From positions 124,001-188,000 of the forward strand of contig NZ_JAUSAR010000013.1 in assembly GCF_030652515.1 (NCBI RefSeq): 64,000 bases of DNA, written 5' to 3'. This document shows, piece after piece, positions 1-8,747 of this stretch. Under the pieces are notes generated by a model, which searched no databases, was not told where the DNA came from, and was given only the letters and a program-made list of their open reading frames with translations. Source of the stretch: Aquabacterium sp. Lineage in GTDB: Bacteria > Pseudomonadota > Gammaproteobacteria > Burkholderiales > Burkholderiaceae_C. The number at the start of each line of letters is the position of its first letter. Position 1 is the stretch's first letter. The position numbers and the translations under genes are program-made.

Positions 1-1113
1 AGTCAGGGCACGAACCCGATGATGCAATCGCGCACCTTGGCGATCATGCACGCGGCCATCCACGATGCGCTGAACGCCATTGACCGCCGCTACCAGTCGT
101 ACACGCCCGGCTTGCAGGCCGCCCCGCGCGCCTCGCCCGATGCGGCGGTGGCTGCGGCAGCGCGTGAGGTGCTCGTCAACCTACTGCCCGACCAGGCTGC
201 GATGGTGGAGACCGCTTATGGCCGCGCACTCATGGCTGTGCGTGACGGACAGTCCAAGACCGCGGGCATCACCACTGGCCAGGCCGCCGCCTGGGCGACG
301 ATGAACCGCCGACAGGGCGATGGTGCCGACACCGCAGCACAGCCGGTGTACGAGCCGGGCCATGCCCCTGGCGAATACCAGTTCACCGCGCCGTTCAACT
401 TCGCGGCTCAGCCTGGCTGGGGGCGGGTGAAGCCCTTCGTCATCGACCTGCACCAGCACGCCACCGAAGGGCCATTGCCTTTGACCAGTGTTCAGTACGC
501 GCAGGACCTGGCCCACATCCGGGAGATCGGGCACGAGGCCAGCACCACGCGCACCCCGGAGCAATCGGAGGTGGCCAAGTTCTGGTACGAGGATTCGCCA
601 CTGGGCTGGACCCGCATTGCCAACGCCGTCGCGCGGCAACGGGGCCTGGATGACTGGGCGGCCGCGCGGGCTTTTGCGCTGATGCACTTCGCCATGGCCG
701 ATGGCTTCATCGCGGGCTTCCATGCGAAATACCAGCACCGCTTCTGGCGCCCTGTCACGGCGATCCACCTGGCGGCCACCGATGGCAACCCACTGACGCA
801 CGCTGATGCCAGCTGGCAACCCTTCCTGGTGACGCCGCCGGTGCCTGATTACCCCTCCACGCACACCGTGCTGGGTTGGGCCGCGGCCGAGGTGCTGATC
901 GATGTGTTTGGTGACAAGGTGCGCTACAGCGCCACCAGCTTGACGCTGCCGGGCGTGACGCGCCACTACCGAGGCTTTTCGCAGGCAGCGCAAGAGAACG
1001 GACTGTCTCGCTTGTACGCCGGCATCCACTTCCGGCATGCGGTGAAGGATGGCCGCCGCCAGGGCCGCAGCGTGGGTCAAGCCGTGGCCGAAGCGCTCGC
1101 CCCAGTGCGCTGA
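1..1113 (+). CDS. Vanadium-dependent haloperoxidase / PAP2-like protein, 5' end missing
   Basis: C-terminal part of a vanadium haloperoxidase/PAP2-superfamily enzyme. The reading frame is already open at base 1 (SQGTNP precedes the first Met at 19), so the true start lies outside the window. Just after it, QSRTLAIMHAAIHDA is typical of the helical N-terminal half of this family. The vanadate/phosphate pocket is visible: KYQHRFWRP (Lys and Arg), PDYPSTHT (the PSGH-like motif with the candidate catalytic His) and SRLYAGIHFRHA near the C-terminus. Such proteins oxidise halides with peroxide or act as acid phosphatases; sequence alone does not separate the two. The methyltransferase gene follows after 31 bases on the same strand, so they may be co-transcribed. 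Confidence 0.8.
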   Translation, partial: SQGTNPMMQSRTLAIMHAAIHDALNAIDRRYQSYTPGLQAAPRASPDAAVAAAAREVLVNLLPDQAAMVETAYGRALMAVRDGQSKTAGITTGQAAAWATMNRRQGDGADTAAQPVYEPGHAPGEYQFTAPFNFAAQPGWGRVKPFVIDLHQHATEGPLPLTSVQYAQDLAHIREIGHEASTTRTPEQSEVAKFWYEDSPLGWTRIANAVARQRGLDDWAAARAFALMHFAMADGFIAGFHAKYQHRFWRPVTAIHLAATDGNPLTHADASWQPFLVTPPVPDYPSTHTVLGWAAAEVLIDVFGDKVRYSATSLTLPGVTRHYRGFSQAAQENGLSRLYAGIHFRHAVKDGRRQGRSVGQAVAEALAPVR

Positions 1114-1144
1114 TCAAACCTCCAACTGAACCAAGGACAACACC

Positions 1145-2212
1145 ATGGACACCCATGTGATTGATGCGGCGAAGCTTGAAGCTCTCGCCATGCGTGCGAT
1201 CGGCGATGTGGCTTCGGCCTATGCCGGTGTGATGATCAGCCTGGGCAGCAAGCTGGGCTTGTACAAGGCGATGGCGGGTGCCGGGCCGCTGCGCGCCAAA
1301 GAGCTGGCCACGCGGGCCGACTGCGCCGAACGCTATGTGCAGGAGTGGCTCAATGCCCAGGCAGCGGGCGGCTACCTCAACTACCACGCTGTCAGCGACA
1401 CCTATGAGCTGTCGCCCGAGCAGGCGATGGTGCTGGCCGACGAGGACAGCCCTTGCTACATCCCACCCGCGTGGAACGTGCCCGCGTCGATGTGGTTTGA
1501 CGAGGACCAGGCCTTGCAGGCCTTTCGCACCGGGCGGGGCGTGGCCTGGGGCGAGCACGATGCGCGCATGGCCTGCGGCGTGGCCGCGTTCTACCGCAAC
1601 GGCTACCGTGCCAGCCTGGTCTCGCAGTGGCTGCCCGCCCTGGATGGCGTCGTGGCCAAGCTGGAGGCTGGCATCGCGGTGGCCGACGTGGGCTGCGGCC
1701 ATGGCCATGCGACCTTGCTGATGGCGCAGGCCTTTCCCAACTCGCGCTTCTTTGGCTTCGACACGCACGAGGCCTCGATTGCGGAGGCGCGGCGCCACGC
1801 CGAGGCAGCGGGCCTGTCGCACCGGGTGAGTTTCTCGGTGGCACGGGCGGTGGACTATCCTGATCACCGCTATGGCCTGGTCTGCTTCTTCGACACCTTG
1901 CACGATCTGGGCGACCCGGTCGCCGCCGTGCACCACGCATCACAGGTGCTGGCACCCGGCGGCTCGGTGATGCTGGTGGAGCCTTTCGCGAGCGACCGGG
2001 CCGAGGGCAACCACGCCATGGTGGGGCAGCTGTACTACGCGGGCTCTGCCCTGATCTGCTGCGCACACGCGATATCGGAGGGCGGCAAGCTGGTGCTGGG
2101 TGCGCAGGCGGGGCCCAAGCGCCTGGCCGAGGTCTGTCGCAAGGGCGGGTTCACGCAGTTCAGGCAGGCGGCCCAGACGCCGTTCAACCTGATTTGCGAG
2201 GTTCGGCGCTGA
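1145..2212 (+). CDS. Class I SAM-dependent methyltransferase, Rv2258c-like
   Basis: 355-residue two-domain methyltransferase. Residues about 1-110 form a winged-helix dimerisation-type domain (LGSKLGLYKAM, AERYVQEWLNAQAAGGYL), as in small-molecule O-methyltransferases of the Rv2258c type. The Rossmann domain follows, with the SAM-binding glycine motif VADVGCGHGHATLL (about 178-191), the acidic end of strand two in FFGFDTHE, and the FFDTLHDLGDP region. ACAAGGACAACACC precedes the ATG and gives a weak ribosome site. The substrate is unknown. It lies 31 bases after the haloperoxidase-like gene, and a perfect hairpin follows its stop. Confidence 0.8.
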   Translation: MDTHVIDAAKLEALAMRAIGDVASAYAGVMISLGSKLGLYKAMAGAGPLRAKELATRADCAERYVQEWLNAQAAGGYLNYHAVSDTYELSPEQAMVLADEDSPCYIPPAWNVPASMWFDEDQALQAFRTGRGVAWGEHDARMACGVAAFYRNGYRASLVSQWLPALDGVVAKLEAGIAVADVGCGHGHATLLMAQAFPNSRFFGFDTHEASIAEARRHAEAAGLSHRVSFSVARAVDYPDHRYGLVCFFDTLHDLGDPVAAVHHASQVLAPGGSVMLVEPFASDRAEGNHAMVGQLYYAGSALICCAHAISEGGKLVLGAQAGPKRLAEVCRKGGFTQFRQAAQTPFNLICEVRR

Positions 2213-2216
2213 ATGT

Positions 2217-2236
2217 GCGGGCGCGATGGCGCCCGC
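2217..2236. terminator. Stem-loop after the methyltransferase gene
   Basis: Perfect 8-bp inverted repeat GCGGGCGC / GCGCCCGC with loop GATG, 4 bases after the methyltransferase stop and before the convergent small-protein gene. There is no clear T tract, so Rho-independent function is uncertain. Confidence 0.4.
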
Positions 2237-2264
2237 CCGCGCTGCTGCAAGACTTACAAGGCGC

Positions 2265-2618
2265 TCACTCGGTTTGAGCCTTGATGTTGGCCTTGTCATT
2301 CTTGTAGATTTCCTTGGCCTCCTGCTTGGCGGCCTTGGCGTTCTCCTTGGCGTCACGTTTGCAGTCGCGCACGTCCTTGCTGTCCAGGCCGGCGGTCTTG
2401 CAGTCGGCGACGTCCAGGTCCTTGTTGACTTCAGCGATCTCCTTGCGGGCCTTGTATTCGGCCTTGCTCTCGGTCTTGAGATCACGCTTTCCCTGCTGCT
2501 GAGGTGTCAGCTCCGTGCGGCTGTTGGTGGGATCAACGGTGGGGTCTGCGGCCATGACCGACAGGCTCAAAACGGTCGCGGTGCCTGCGAGTATGGCTTT
2601 GAGGCTGGATGAATTCAT
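2265..2618 (-). CDS. Small lysine-rich periplasmic protein, function unknown
   Basis: 117-residue protein I do not recognise. The ATG at 2618 is chosen because it begins a clean signal peptide (MNSSSLKAILAG through VMAADP, cleavage near Ala23-Ala24). The frame stays open upstream but codes nothing plausible. The mature part is charged and probably helical, rich in Lys, Ala, Glu and Asp, with two cysteines (Cys72 and Cys86) that could form a disulphide. It resembles the many small, stress-related periplasmic helical proteins of Burkholderiales. An AGGAG-like sequence sits just upstream of the ATG. Confidence 0.65.
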   Translation of the reverse strand: MNSSSLKAILAGTATVLSLSVMAADPTVDPTNSRTELTPQQQGKRDLKTESKAEYKARKEIAEVNKDLDVADCKTAGLDSKDVRDCKRDAKENAKAAKQEAKEIYKNDKANIKAQTE

Positions 2619-2692
2619 GAGGGCTCTCCTATGAGTTGTAGCCGACGACGTCGGCCTGCCCTCAGATGGCAAATGGCGTTCCCGGTGGCGCG

Positions 2693-2962
2693 TCAAGGCC
2701 GCTGGCGGTGCTCGGCCCGCCAGCGGCCGGGCGTGGTGCCCACCGCCATGTTGAACACCCGCGTCAGGTGGGCCTGGTCCGCGAAGCCGCATTCCGCCGA
2801 GATGGCGGCGATGGGCAGGGGGCCTTTCAGCAACAGCTTGGCCTTGTCGATCTTGCGCACCAGCAGCCATTGGTAGGGCGTGCAGCCGGTGGACACCTTG
2901 ACATCCAGCAAGGCGATGGACCGCATGTGGTTCACCTTCGACAGGCCGGTGTCGCCACGCAT
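2693..2962 (-). pseudogene. AraC-family regulator, C-terminal HTH fragment
   Basis: About 90 residues matching the end of an AraC/XylS DNA-binding domain: TPYQWLLVRKIDKAKLLL, then the second helix-turn-helix IAAISAECGFADQAHLTRVF and the GTTPGRWR end. The part before it (GLSKVNHMRS, KVSTGCTPYQ) looks like a degraded first helix-turn-helix. The fragment begins two bases after the stop of the alpha/beta hydrolase gene and has no sensor domain. I read it as the right-hand remnant of a regulator whose left-hand remnant lies at 3796-4069. Confidence 0.65.
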
Positions 2963-2964
2963 GG

Positions 2965-3795
2965 TCAGCCCTTCAGGAAGCTCAACAGCATGCTGTTGAT
3001 GAGGTCCTTGTGGGTGGTGCACAGGCCATGCGGCGCGCCGGGGATCACTTCCAGACGGGCTTGGGGCGCGAGCTTGACGGCCTGTTTGGCGGTGGTCTCC
3101 AAAGGCACGATCTGATCGTCATCACCGTGGATGATCAGGGTCGGGATGGTCATCTTCTTCAGGTCTTCGCGCAGGTCGGTTTCCGAAAATGCCTTCACGC
3201 ATTCGTACTCGGCCAGGATGCTGCCCATCATCCCCTGCATCCAGAAGGTGTCGCGCACGCCTTGCGAGGGCTTGGATCCAGGGCGGTTGTAGCCATAGAA
3301 GGCCGAGGTGAAGTCCTTGAACAGTTGCGCCCGATCGGCCTGCACGCCAGCGCGGATGCCATCAAACACCGACAGCGGCACGCCATTGGGATTCCAGTCG
3401 GTCTTGACCATGATGGGGGTGACGGCGCCAATCAGCACGGCCTTGGCCACGCGCTTGGTGCCATGGCGGCCGATGTAGCGGGCGACTTCGCCACCACCGG
3501 TGGAGTGGCCGATGTGCACGGCATCTTTCAAATCCAGGGCAGCAGTGAGCGCGGCCAGGTCGTCGGCGTAGTGGTCCATGTCGTTGCCAAAACCGGGCTG
3601 CGACGAGCGGCCGTGGCCGCGGCGGTCGTGCGCGATGACGCGGAAGCCATGCTGGACCAGGAACAGCATCTGGTCTTCAAAGGCATCGCCGTTCAGAGGC
3701 CAGCCGTGGCTGAACACCACGGGCTGACCTTGGCCCCAGTCCTTGTAGAAGATGCGGGTGTTGTCTTTGGTGGTGATGAAGTTGTCGGTGGCCAT
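2965..3795 (-). CDS. Alpha/beta hydrolase, non-haem chloroperoxidase/arylesterase type
   Basis: 276-residue alpha/beta-fold hydrolase of the cofactor-free haloperoxidase/arylesterase group. [10 protein letters not shown] (about 28-37) supplies the oxyanion hole. GHSTGGGE contains the nucleophile Ser98. HGDDDQIVP (about 223-231) holds the acid and PGAPHGL the catalytic His256. Length and motif spacing are normal, so it should be active, most likely as an esterase or perhydrolase. The ATG at 3795 is preceded by AAGGAG at good distance. The gene sits exactly between two fragments of an AraC-type gene, which suggests it arrived by insertion. Confidence 0.85.
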   Translation of the reverse strand: MATDNFITTKDNTRIFYKDWGQGQPVVFSHGWPLNGDAFEDQMLFLVQHGFRVIAHDRRGHGRSSQPGFGNDMDHYADDLAALTAALDLKDAVHIGHSTGGGEVARYIGRHGTKRVAKAVLIGAVTPIMVKTDWNPNGVPLSVFDGIRAGVQADRAQLFKDFTSAFYGYNRPGSKPSQGVRDTFWMQGMMGSILAEYECVKAFSETDLREDLKKMTIPTLIIHGDDDQIVPLETTAKQAVKLAPQARLEVIPGAPHGLCTTHKDLINSMLLSFLKG

Positions 3796-4069
3796 GGCGC
3801 GGGCTCCTTGGGGTTGGCGAAGATCTCGTGCGTCTTCCAAAACAGATCCTTGACGTCCCGGTTCTGCACGACGGGGGGGATGAAGTCCATCGTCGGCAAG
3901 GAACTCTCGGCACTTTCGTACAGACTGGCCAGTTTCTCGCGCGACAAGTGGAGTGCGTGAAGGCCAGCGTGTCGTTGGTGGAGATGTCGACCCGCTGGAA
4001 CTGGACATTCTCAGCGGTCCACGTGACGATCTTGTGGCATTTGAGCGGGGCTGGCGAGGTCATGCCCAA
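3796..4069 (-). pseudogene. Putative AraC-regulator N-terminal fragment, frameshifted
   Basis: Reading from 4069, [19 protein letters not shown] through DTLAFTHST is coherent. A single-base frame change near 3948 then lets translation continue as [16 protein letters not shown] and [15 protein letters not shown], up to the ribosome site of the hydrolase gene. The two pieces read like one protein broken by an indel. With the AraC HTH fragment on the other side of the hydrolase (2693-2962), the simplest view is an N-terminal sensor domain remnant. I cannot name the domain by eye, so the link is inference. Confidence 0.4.
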
Positions 4070-4094
4070 TGCTACCGGGCAGTCTGAAGTGGCG

Positions 4095-5702
4095 TCAGGA
4101 CAGGGGTAATTTCAACGCCAGGAAATGGTGCACGACCGGCTTCTCCGGGCCCATGTGGAATCGGACAGCATCGGCTTGCAGGTCGGCGCCTGCGTGGGAT
4201 GCGCGGCGGTGTTGCCGTAGGTGTTCGGCCCAGGACTCGACGAGGAACCATTCCATCACACGCTCCGGCTCGCTGCTGTGCTCGGTGATGCCCCAGGCAT
4301 AAGCACCATCGCGGCGGCGCTCCATCGACAGGCGCTTGAGGGCCTTCAGGAAATCGGCCTGGTCGGCCTTGCGGATGCGGTACTCCACCTGGATCATGAC
4401 GGGGCCTCGGTCGTGTTCGATGGGCTCGGCCAGCAGGGGCTCGGGCCAATGGTTGGAGGGTTGCAGGTCGGCTTCACCGGCTGGCAACTTGACGCGATGC
4501 AAGATCAGGGCCGCGATCACCAAACCGCTGGCACCGAGCAGCAAGGTGATGGGCACGCCAGTTTCCTGCGCGATGAGCCCCCAGCCAAAGCTGCCTGCGG
4601 CCATGGCGCCGTTGAACACGGTCAGATAAACCGCCAGACCCCGGCCGCGCACCCAGTTGGGCAGCACCGATTGGGCAACGCCGTTGAGCGTGGTGAGCGC
4701 GATGATCCAACCCACGCCCAGCACGGCCATCAACACCACGGCCAGCCATTGGGGTGGTGCCGTGGCCAGGCAGGCCATGACCCCAGCCGCCACGATGGAC
4801 GCGGTGAGCACCAGGCCATCGGCGTCCAGGCGCTGGCGCAGCCTGGGCAGCATCAGGGCACCAGCAATGGCGCCTGCACCCACCGCGCCCAGCATCACGC
4901 CATAGAAGCTGGCGCTGCCGTGCAGCAGCTGGCGGGCCACCAGTGGCAACAGGGCCCAGACGGCGCTGGCGAACAGGAAGAACACAGCGGTTCTCAGCAG
5001 CACCACGTGCAGTTCGGTGCTGGCGCGGGTGTAACGAAGGCCCGCCCTGAACGCACCGAAAAACTGCTCGGACAAGGCATCGTCCCCACGGCGTGGGCGG
5101 CGCCACCAGATCAAGGCGCCCACCACGAAGAAGTAGCTGATCAGGTCAGCGCCATAGGCCATGCTGGCGCCGAAGCTGGCCAGCAGCAAGCCACCTGCCG
5201 CCGGCCCAATGGCTCGTGCAATGTTGATGCCCAGCGAGTTCAAGGCCACGGCATTTTTAAGGTCAGCGCGTGGCACCAGTTCGGGCACGATGGATTGCCA
5301 CGTGGGCCCCATCAGGGCGGCGCCGATGCCGCCCACGAAGGTCAGGGCCACCAGGTATTCCACGGTGAGCTGGCCGGTGTGGGTCAGCAGCAGCAAGCTG
5401 CCACTGACCAGGGCCAGCATGACTTGGATGAAGATCAGGAAGCGGCGCTTGTCGAGGATGTCCGACAGCACCCCGGCGGGAATGGCGAGCAGGAAGATGG
5501 GCAGGGTGGCGGCGGTCTGGATCAGGGCCACGGCGGCCGGGCTGGGGGTCAGCTCGGTCACCATCCAGGAGCTGGCCACGTCCCGCATGAAGCTGCCGGT
5601 GTTGCCCAGCACGGTGGCGGCCCACAGCACGGCGAACACCGGTTGACGCAAAGGCGCGAAGGCGCCGGGAACAGGGGTGTGGGGCGGGGTAGAGGTGGTC
5701 AT
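4095..5702 (-). CDS. MFS exporter (EntS/MFS_3 type) with C-terminal ABM-like domain
   Basis: 535-residue inner-membrane transporter. Residues about 15-410 give a 12-helix major facilitator of the enterobactin-exporter type (VLGNTGSFMRDVASSW, GPTWQSIVPELVPR, NWVRGRGLAVYLTVFNG). A soluble extension of about 110 residues follows (MIQVEYRIRKADQADFLKAL, YAWGITEHSS, VMEWFLVESWAEHLRQH) and looks like a dimeric alpha-beta barrel of the antibiotic-biosynthesis-monooxygenase type. The start overlaps the DoxX stop by four bases, so it is translationally coupled as the last gene of a reverse-strand operon. Substrate unknown; efflux of a product made or degraded by the upstream hydrolases is possible. Confidence 0.85.
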   Translation of the reverse strand: MTTSTPPHTPVPGAFAPLRQPVFAVLWAATVLGNTGSFMRDVASSWMVTELTPSPAAVALIQTAATLPIFLLAIPAGVLSDILDKRRFLIFIQVMLALVSGSLLLLTHTGQLTVEYLVALTFVGGIGAALMGPTWQSIVPELVPRADLKNAVALNSLGINIARAIGPAAGGLLLASFGASMAYGADLISYFFVVGALIWWRRPRRGDDALSEQFFGAFRAGLRYTRASTELHVVLLRTAVFFLFASAVWALLPLVARQLLHGSASFYGVMLGAVGAGAIAGALMLPRLRQRLDADGLVLTASIVAAGVMACLATAPPQWLAVVLMAVLGVGWIIALTTLNGVAQSVLPNWVRGRGLAVYLTVFNGAMAAGSFGWGLIAQETGVPITLLLGASGLVIAALILHRVKLPAGEADLQPSNHWPEPLLAEPIEHDRGPVMIQVEYRIRKADQADFLKALKRLSMERRRDGAYAWGITEHSSEPERVMEWFLVESWAEHLRQHRRASHAGADLQADAVRFHMGPEKPVVHHFLALKLPLS

Positions 5703-6103
5703 GGTGCAGGTGCCCAGGTGGCGGTGAGGTGCAGGTCGTGCCAGGCCACCAGCACGAAGCCGCCGACCAAACCCAGGTGTTCAAAGAAGGTGTTGGTGGC
5801 CATGGCCCGCTGTGGCGATGGCGTGGCCCAGAAACGGTTGGACAAGAAGCTGGCCGCCAGGGTGAAGACCGCCAGCAGCAGGGCGCCCAGCCAGCGTTGG
5901 TAGCCGGTCAGGATCAGGGCGGAGGCACCGAGTTCGAGGGCGATGGTGGCCAGCGCGAAAGGTGCGGCGGGCGCCAGGCCAAACTGCCGCATCTCACCCA
6001 CGGCCGCGCCAAAGTCCATGGCTTTCTGCAAGCCGCCTTGCACGTACGCTGCGCAGAGCGCCAGCAAAGCCAGCCAGTGGATCCATGGCGTGTGCATCAC
6101 CAT
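5699..6103 (-). CDS. DoxX-family membrane protein
   Basis: 134-residue protein with four predicted membrane helices (HWLALLALCAAYVQGG, FALATIALELGASALILTG, WLGALLLAVFTLAASFL, LGLVGGFVLVAWHD), fitting the DoxX/DoxD-like family. YVQGGLQKAMDF and SNRFWA match conserved DoxX positions. The ATG at 6103 overlaps the amidohydrolase stop as TGATG, and its own stop overlaps the MFS start as ATGA, so it is coupled on both sides. DoxX proteins are linked to quinone or redox membrane complexes, but a role here cannot be read from sequence. Confidence 0.8.
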   Translation of the reverse strand: MVMHTPWIHWLALLALCAAYVQGGLQKAMDFGAAVGEMRQFGLAPAAPFALATIALELGASALILTGYQRWLGALLLAVFTLAASFLSNRFWATPSPQRAMATNTFFEHLGLVGGFVLVAWHDLHLTATWAPAP

Positions 6104-7992
6104 CACACTGCCCAGCAGGCGCAACCCAGTGCGCCCCAAAAGCCCTTGAGGTCGGCGATGGGCAACTGGCGGCTCCAGGCCGTGGCGTGGTCGTGGCCAT
6201 GCACGCCGCAACGGGCATCGCAAGCGCAGGCCGCGGCAGCCTGGCGCTTGAGCGTGGCTTGCAAAGGCGCGCCTTCGTCGCCCCAGCCGGCGTAGCCGCC
6301 AAAGGTGCGCACGGGCGACCAATCGGGCATGGCGGGTGGTGGCGCGGCATCGTCATGAGCCTTGAAGGGGCCCGCGCCGTAGACCACCTGGCCGCCCACC
6401 ATGGTCAGCACGGAGGTGGTGTCGGCGATGTCGGATTCCGGGCAGGCGAAGAAGTCGCGGTCGGGCACGACCACGTCGGCCAGTTGGCCCACTTCGATGC
6501 GGCCCTTCTTGCCCACCTCGTTGGAGAACCAGGTGACGTTCTCGGTCCACATGCGCAGGGCCGTTTCGCGGTCCAGGCAATTGCGCTGTGGGTAGAGCTG
6601 CAGGCCGCCCACGGTCTTGCCAGTGATCAGCCAAGCCAGCGACACCCAGGGGTTGTACGAGGCCACGCGGGTGGCATCGGTGCCGGCCGAGACCTTGACA
6701 CCTTTCTCGAGCATGCGCGCCACGGGTGGCGTGGCTTGTGCGGCGCCGATGCCATAACGTTCGACGAAGTACTCGCCCTGGTAGGCCATGCGGTGCTGAA
6801 CCGCGATGCCGCCGCCCAAGGCCGCGATGCGGTCGATGGAGTGCTCGGAGATGGTCTCGCAATGGTCGAAGAACCAGTTCAGGCCTTGCAGGGGAATGGT
6901 CTGGTTCACGCGCTCGAACACGTCCAATGCGCGGCTGATGGTTTCGTCGTAAGTGGCGTGCATGCGCCAGGGCCAGCGGTTCTGCGCCAGCAGGCTGACC
7001 ACGCCTTCAAGCTCACCTTCCATCTCGGGCGCCATCTCGGGCCGGGGTTGGCGGAAGTCTTCAAAGTCAGCGGCCGAGAACACCAGCATCTCGCCCGCGC
7101 CGTTGTGGCGGAAGTAGTCATCGCCCTGCTTGTACTGTGACGTGGCCGTCCAGTTCAGGAAGTCTTCTTTCTCTTGCTTGGGCTTTTGCGTGAACAGGTT
7201 GTAGGCCAGGCGGATGGTCAGCTGCTTGGCATCGGCCAGCTTCTGGATCACCTCGTAGTCTTGCGGGTAGTTCTGAAAACCACCGCCCGCATCGATGGCG
7301 CCGGTGACGCCCAGGCGGTTCAGCTCGCGCATGAAGTGGCGCGTGGAGTTGAGCTGGTATTCCAGCGGCAGCTTGGGGCCCTTGGCCAGGGTGGCGTACA
7401 GGATGGCGGCATTGGGCTTGGCCAGCAGCAGGCCGGTGGGGTTGCCCGCCGAGTCGCGCAGGATCTCGCCCCCGGGTGGCGCCTGGGTGGTCTTGTCGTA
7501 ACCCACGGCGCGCAAGGCGGCACCATTGAGCAGGGCGCGGTCGTACAGGTGCAGGATGAACACGGGCGTGTCGGGGGCGACGGCGTTGAGCTCGTCGATG
7601 GTGGGCAGGCGCTTTTCCACGAACTGGTGTTCGGTGAAGCCGCCCACCACGCGCACCCATTGCGGCGGGGGCGTGATGGCCACCTGGCGCTTGAGCATGC
7701 CCATGGCATCGGCCAGGCTGCGCACGCCATCCCAGCGCAACTCCAGGTTGAAGTTCAGGCCGCCACGGATGATGTGCAGGTGGTTGTCGATCAGGCCGGG
7801 CAACACGCGCTGGCCCTGCAGATCAATCACCTTGGTGGTGGGGCCAGCCATCGGCAGAACATCATGCTCTGAGCCCACGTGCGTGAAGCGACCATCCTGG
7901 ATGGCCACCGCGCTGGCGCTGGGATTGGCGCGGTCCAGCGTGGTGAAGCGGCCGTGGTGCAGGATGAGGTCTGGGGCGCTGGTCTTGCTCAT
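6103..7992 (-). CDS. YtcJ-like metal-dependent amidohydrolase
   Basis: 629-residue amidohydrolase of the Amidohydrolase_3/YtcJ group. The N-terminal beta domain (HHGRFTTLDRANPSASAVAI) leads into the metal-binding VLPGLIDNHLH. Later motifs include the HCETISEHSIDRIAALGG and SAGTDATRVASYNPW segments. Product-strand residues near the C-terminus (GQLADVVVPDRDFF) complete the composite beta domain. These enzymes hydrolyse amide or related bonds in small molecules; the substrate is unknown. It starts 5 bases after the isochorismatase-type hydrolase and shares a base with the DoxX start codon, so it is the second gene of a four-gene operon. Confidence 0.85.
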   Translation of the reverse strand: MSKTSAPDLILHHGRFTTLDRANPSASAVAIQDGRFTHVGSEHDVLPMAGPTTKVIDLQGQRVLPGLIDNHLHIIRGGLNFNLELRWDGVRSLADAMGMLKRQVAITPPPQWVRVVGGFTEHQFVEKRLPTIDELNAVAPDTPVFILHLYDRALLNGAALRAVGYDKTTQAPPGGEILRDSAGNPTGLLLAKPNAAILYATLAKGPKLPLEYQLNSTRHFMRELNRLGVTGAIDAGGGFQNYPQDYEVIQKLADAKQLTIRLAYNLFTQKPKQEKEDFLNWTATSQYKQGDDYFRHNGAGEMLVFSAADFEDFRQPRPEMAPEMEGELEGVVSLLAQNRWPWRMHATYDETISRALDVFERVNQTIPLQGLNWFFDHCETISEHSIDRIAALGGGIAVQHRMAYQGEYFVERYGIGAAQATPPVARMLEKGVKVSAGTDATRVASYNPWVSLAWLITGKTVGGLQLYPQRNCLDRETALRMWTENVTWFSNEVGKKGRIEVGQLADVVVPDRDFFACPESDIADTTSVLTMVGGQVVYGAGPFKAHDDAAPPPAMPDWSPVRTFGGYAGWGDEGAPLQATLKRQAAAACACDARCGVHGHDHATAWSRQLPIADLKGFWGALGCACWAV

Positions 7993-7997
7993 GTTGC

Positions 7998-8651
7998 TCA
8001 GCCCTCGTGTGCGCCGAACATGGTCTTGGCATAGGTGATGCCCAAACCATAGGCGCCACCGAACTGCTTGGCAATGCCAGTGGTCATCTCGTAGGTGTCG
8101 CCTCGGGCCCAGTCGCGCTGCAGCTCCAGCAGGTATTGCACCGAGGTCATGGGGCGCACGCCGGCCTGGATCATGCGCGCCATGGCGCGTTCATGCGCTT
8201 CGTCGGACACGTCGCCGCAGGCATCGGCGATCACGTAAACCTCGTAGCCTTGGTCCAGGGCCGACAGCGTGGGGCCGACGATGCAGACCGAGGTCCACAG
8301 GCCGGCGAACACCAGGCGGTCCTTGCCGATGGCGTTGACCTGCTTGATCACGCCCGCGTCTTCCCAGGTGTTCATCGAGGTACGGTCCAGCAGCGCCTGG
8401 CCGGGGAAGGCCGAGGTGATCTCGTCGAACATGGGGCCCGAGAAGCTTTTCTCGGCCACGGTGGTCAGGATGGTGGGCACCTTGAAACCGGCGGCGGCGC
8501 GCGAGACCAAGGCGGCGTTGTTGCGCAGGCTCACCGCGTCGATCGAGTGGGTGGCGAAGGCCATCTGCGACTGGAAGTCGATCAGGATCAGCGCGTGGTC
8601 GGTGGGGGTGAGCAGCTTGGCGCCGGGTGTGGGGGTGGCGGTGATGGGCAT
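7998..8651 (-). CDS. Isochorismatase-family cysteine hydrolase, YcaC-like
   Basis: 217-residue cysteine hydrolase. The expected triad is visible: Asp in ALILIDFQSQM, Lys in VAEKSFSG and the nucleophilic Cys in FAGLWTSVCIVGPT. The overall pattern, including DRTSMNTWED and VIADACGDVSDEAHERAM, is that of YcaC, an amide hydrolase of uncertain substrate, rather than of true isochorismatases. AAGGAA lies before the ATG. It is the first gene of the operon that runs through the amidohydrolase, DoxX and MFS genes, so a two-step amide breakdown followed by export or detoxification is plausible. Confidence 0.85.
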   Translation of the reverse strand: MPITATPTPGAKLLTPTDHALILIDFQSQMAFATHSIDAVSLRNNAALVSRAAAGFKVPTILTTVAEKSFSGPMFDEITSAFPGQALLDRTSMNTWEDAGVIKQVNAIGKDRLVFAGLWTSVCIVGPTLSALDQGYEVYVIADACGDVSDEAHERAMARMIQAGVRPMTSVQYLLELQRDWARGDTYEMTTGIAKQFGGAYGLGITYAKTMFGAHEG

Positions 8652-8747
8652 GGCGGGTTCCTTGGAAAGAAGATGGTTGGATGGCTGGGTGGCGCTGCGG
8701 CAGATCGTGCCGCTGGGCGCCGTTTCAGTCTTGAAGATTTGTCAGGT

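Noticed and set aside
19..21. First ATG as start of the haloperoxidase gene
   Set aside because: The frame is open to base 1 and the family needs a longer N-terminus, so the gene is cut by the window edge.
4221..5903. 560-codon open frame on the + strand
   Set aside because: It lies antisense to the MFS and DoxX genes, has Gln/His/Gly-rich shadow composition and no domain, and the reverse-strand genes are coupled and recognisable.
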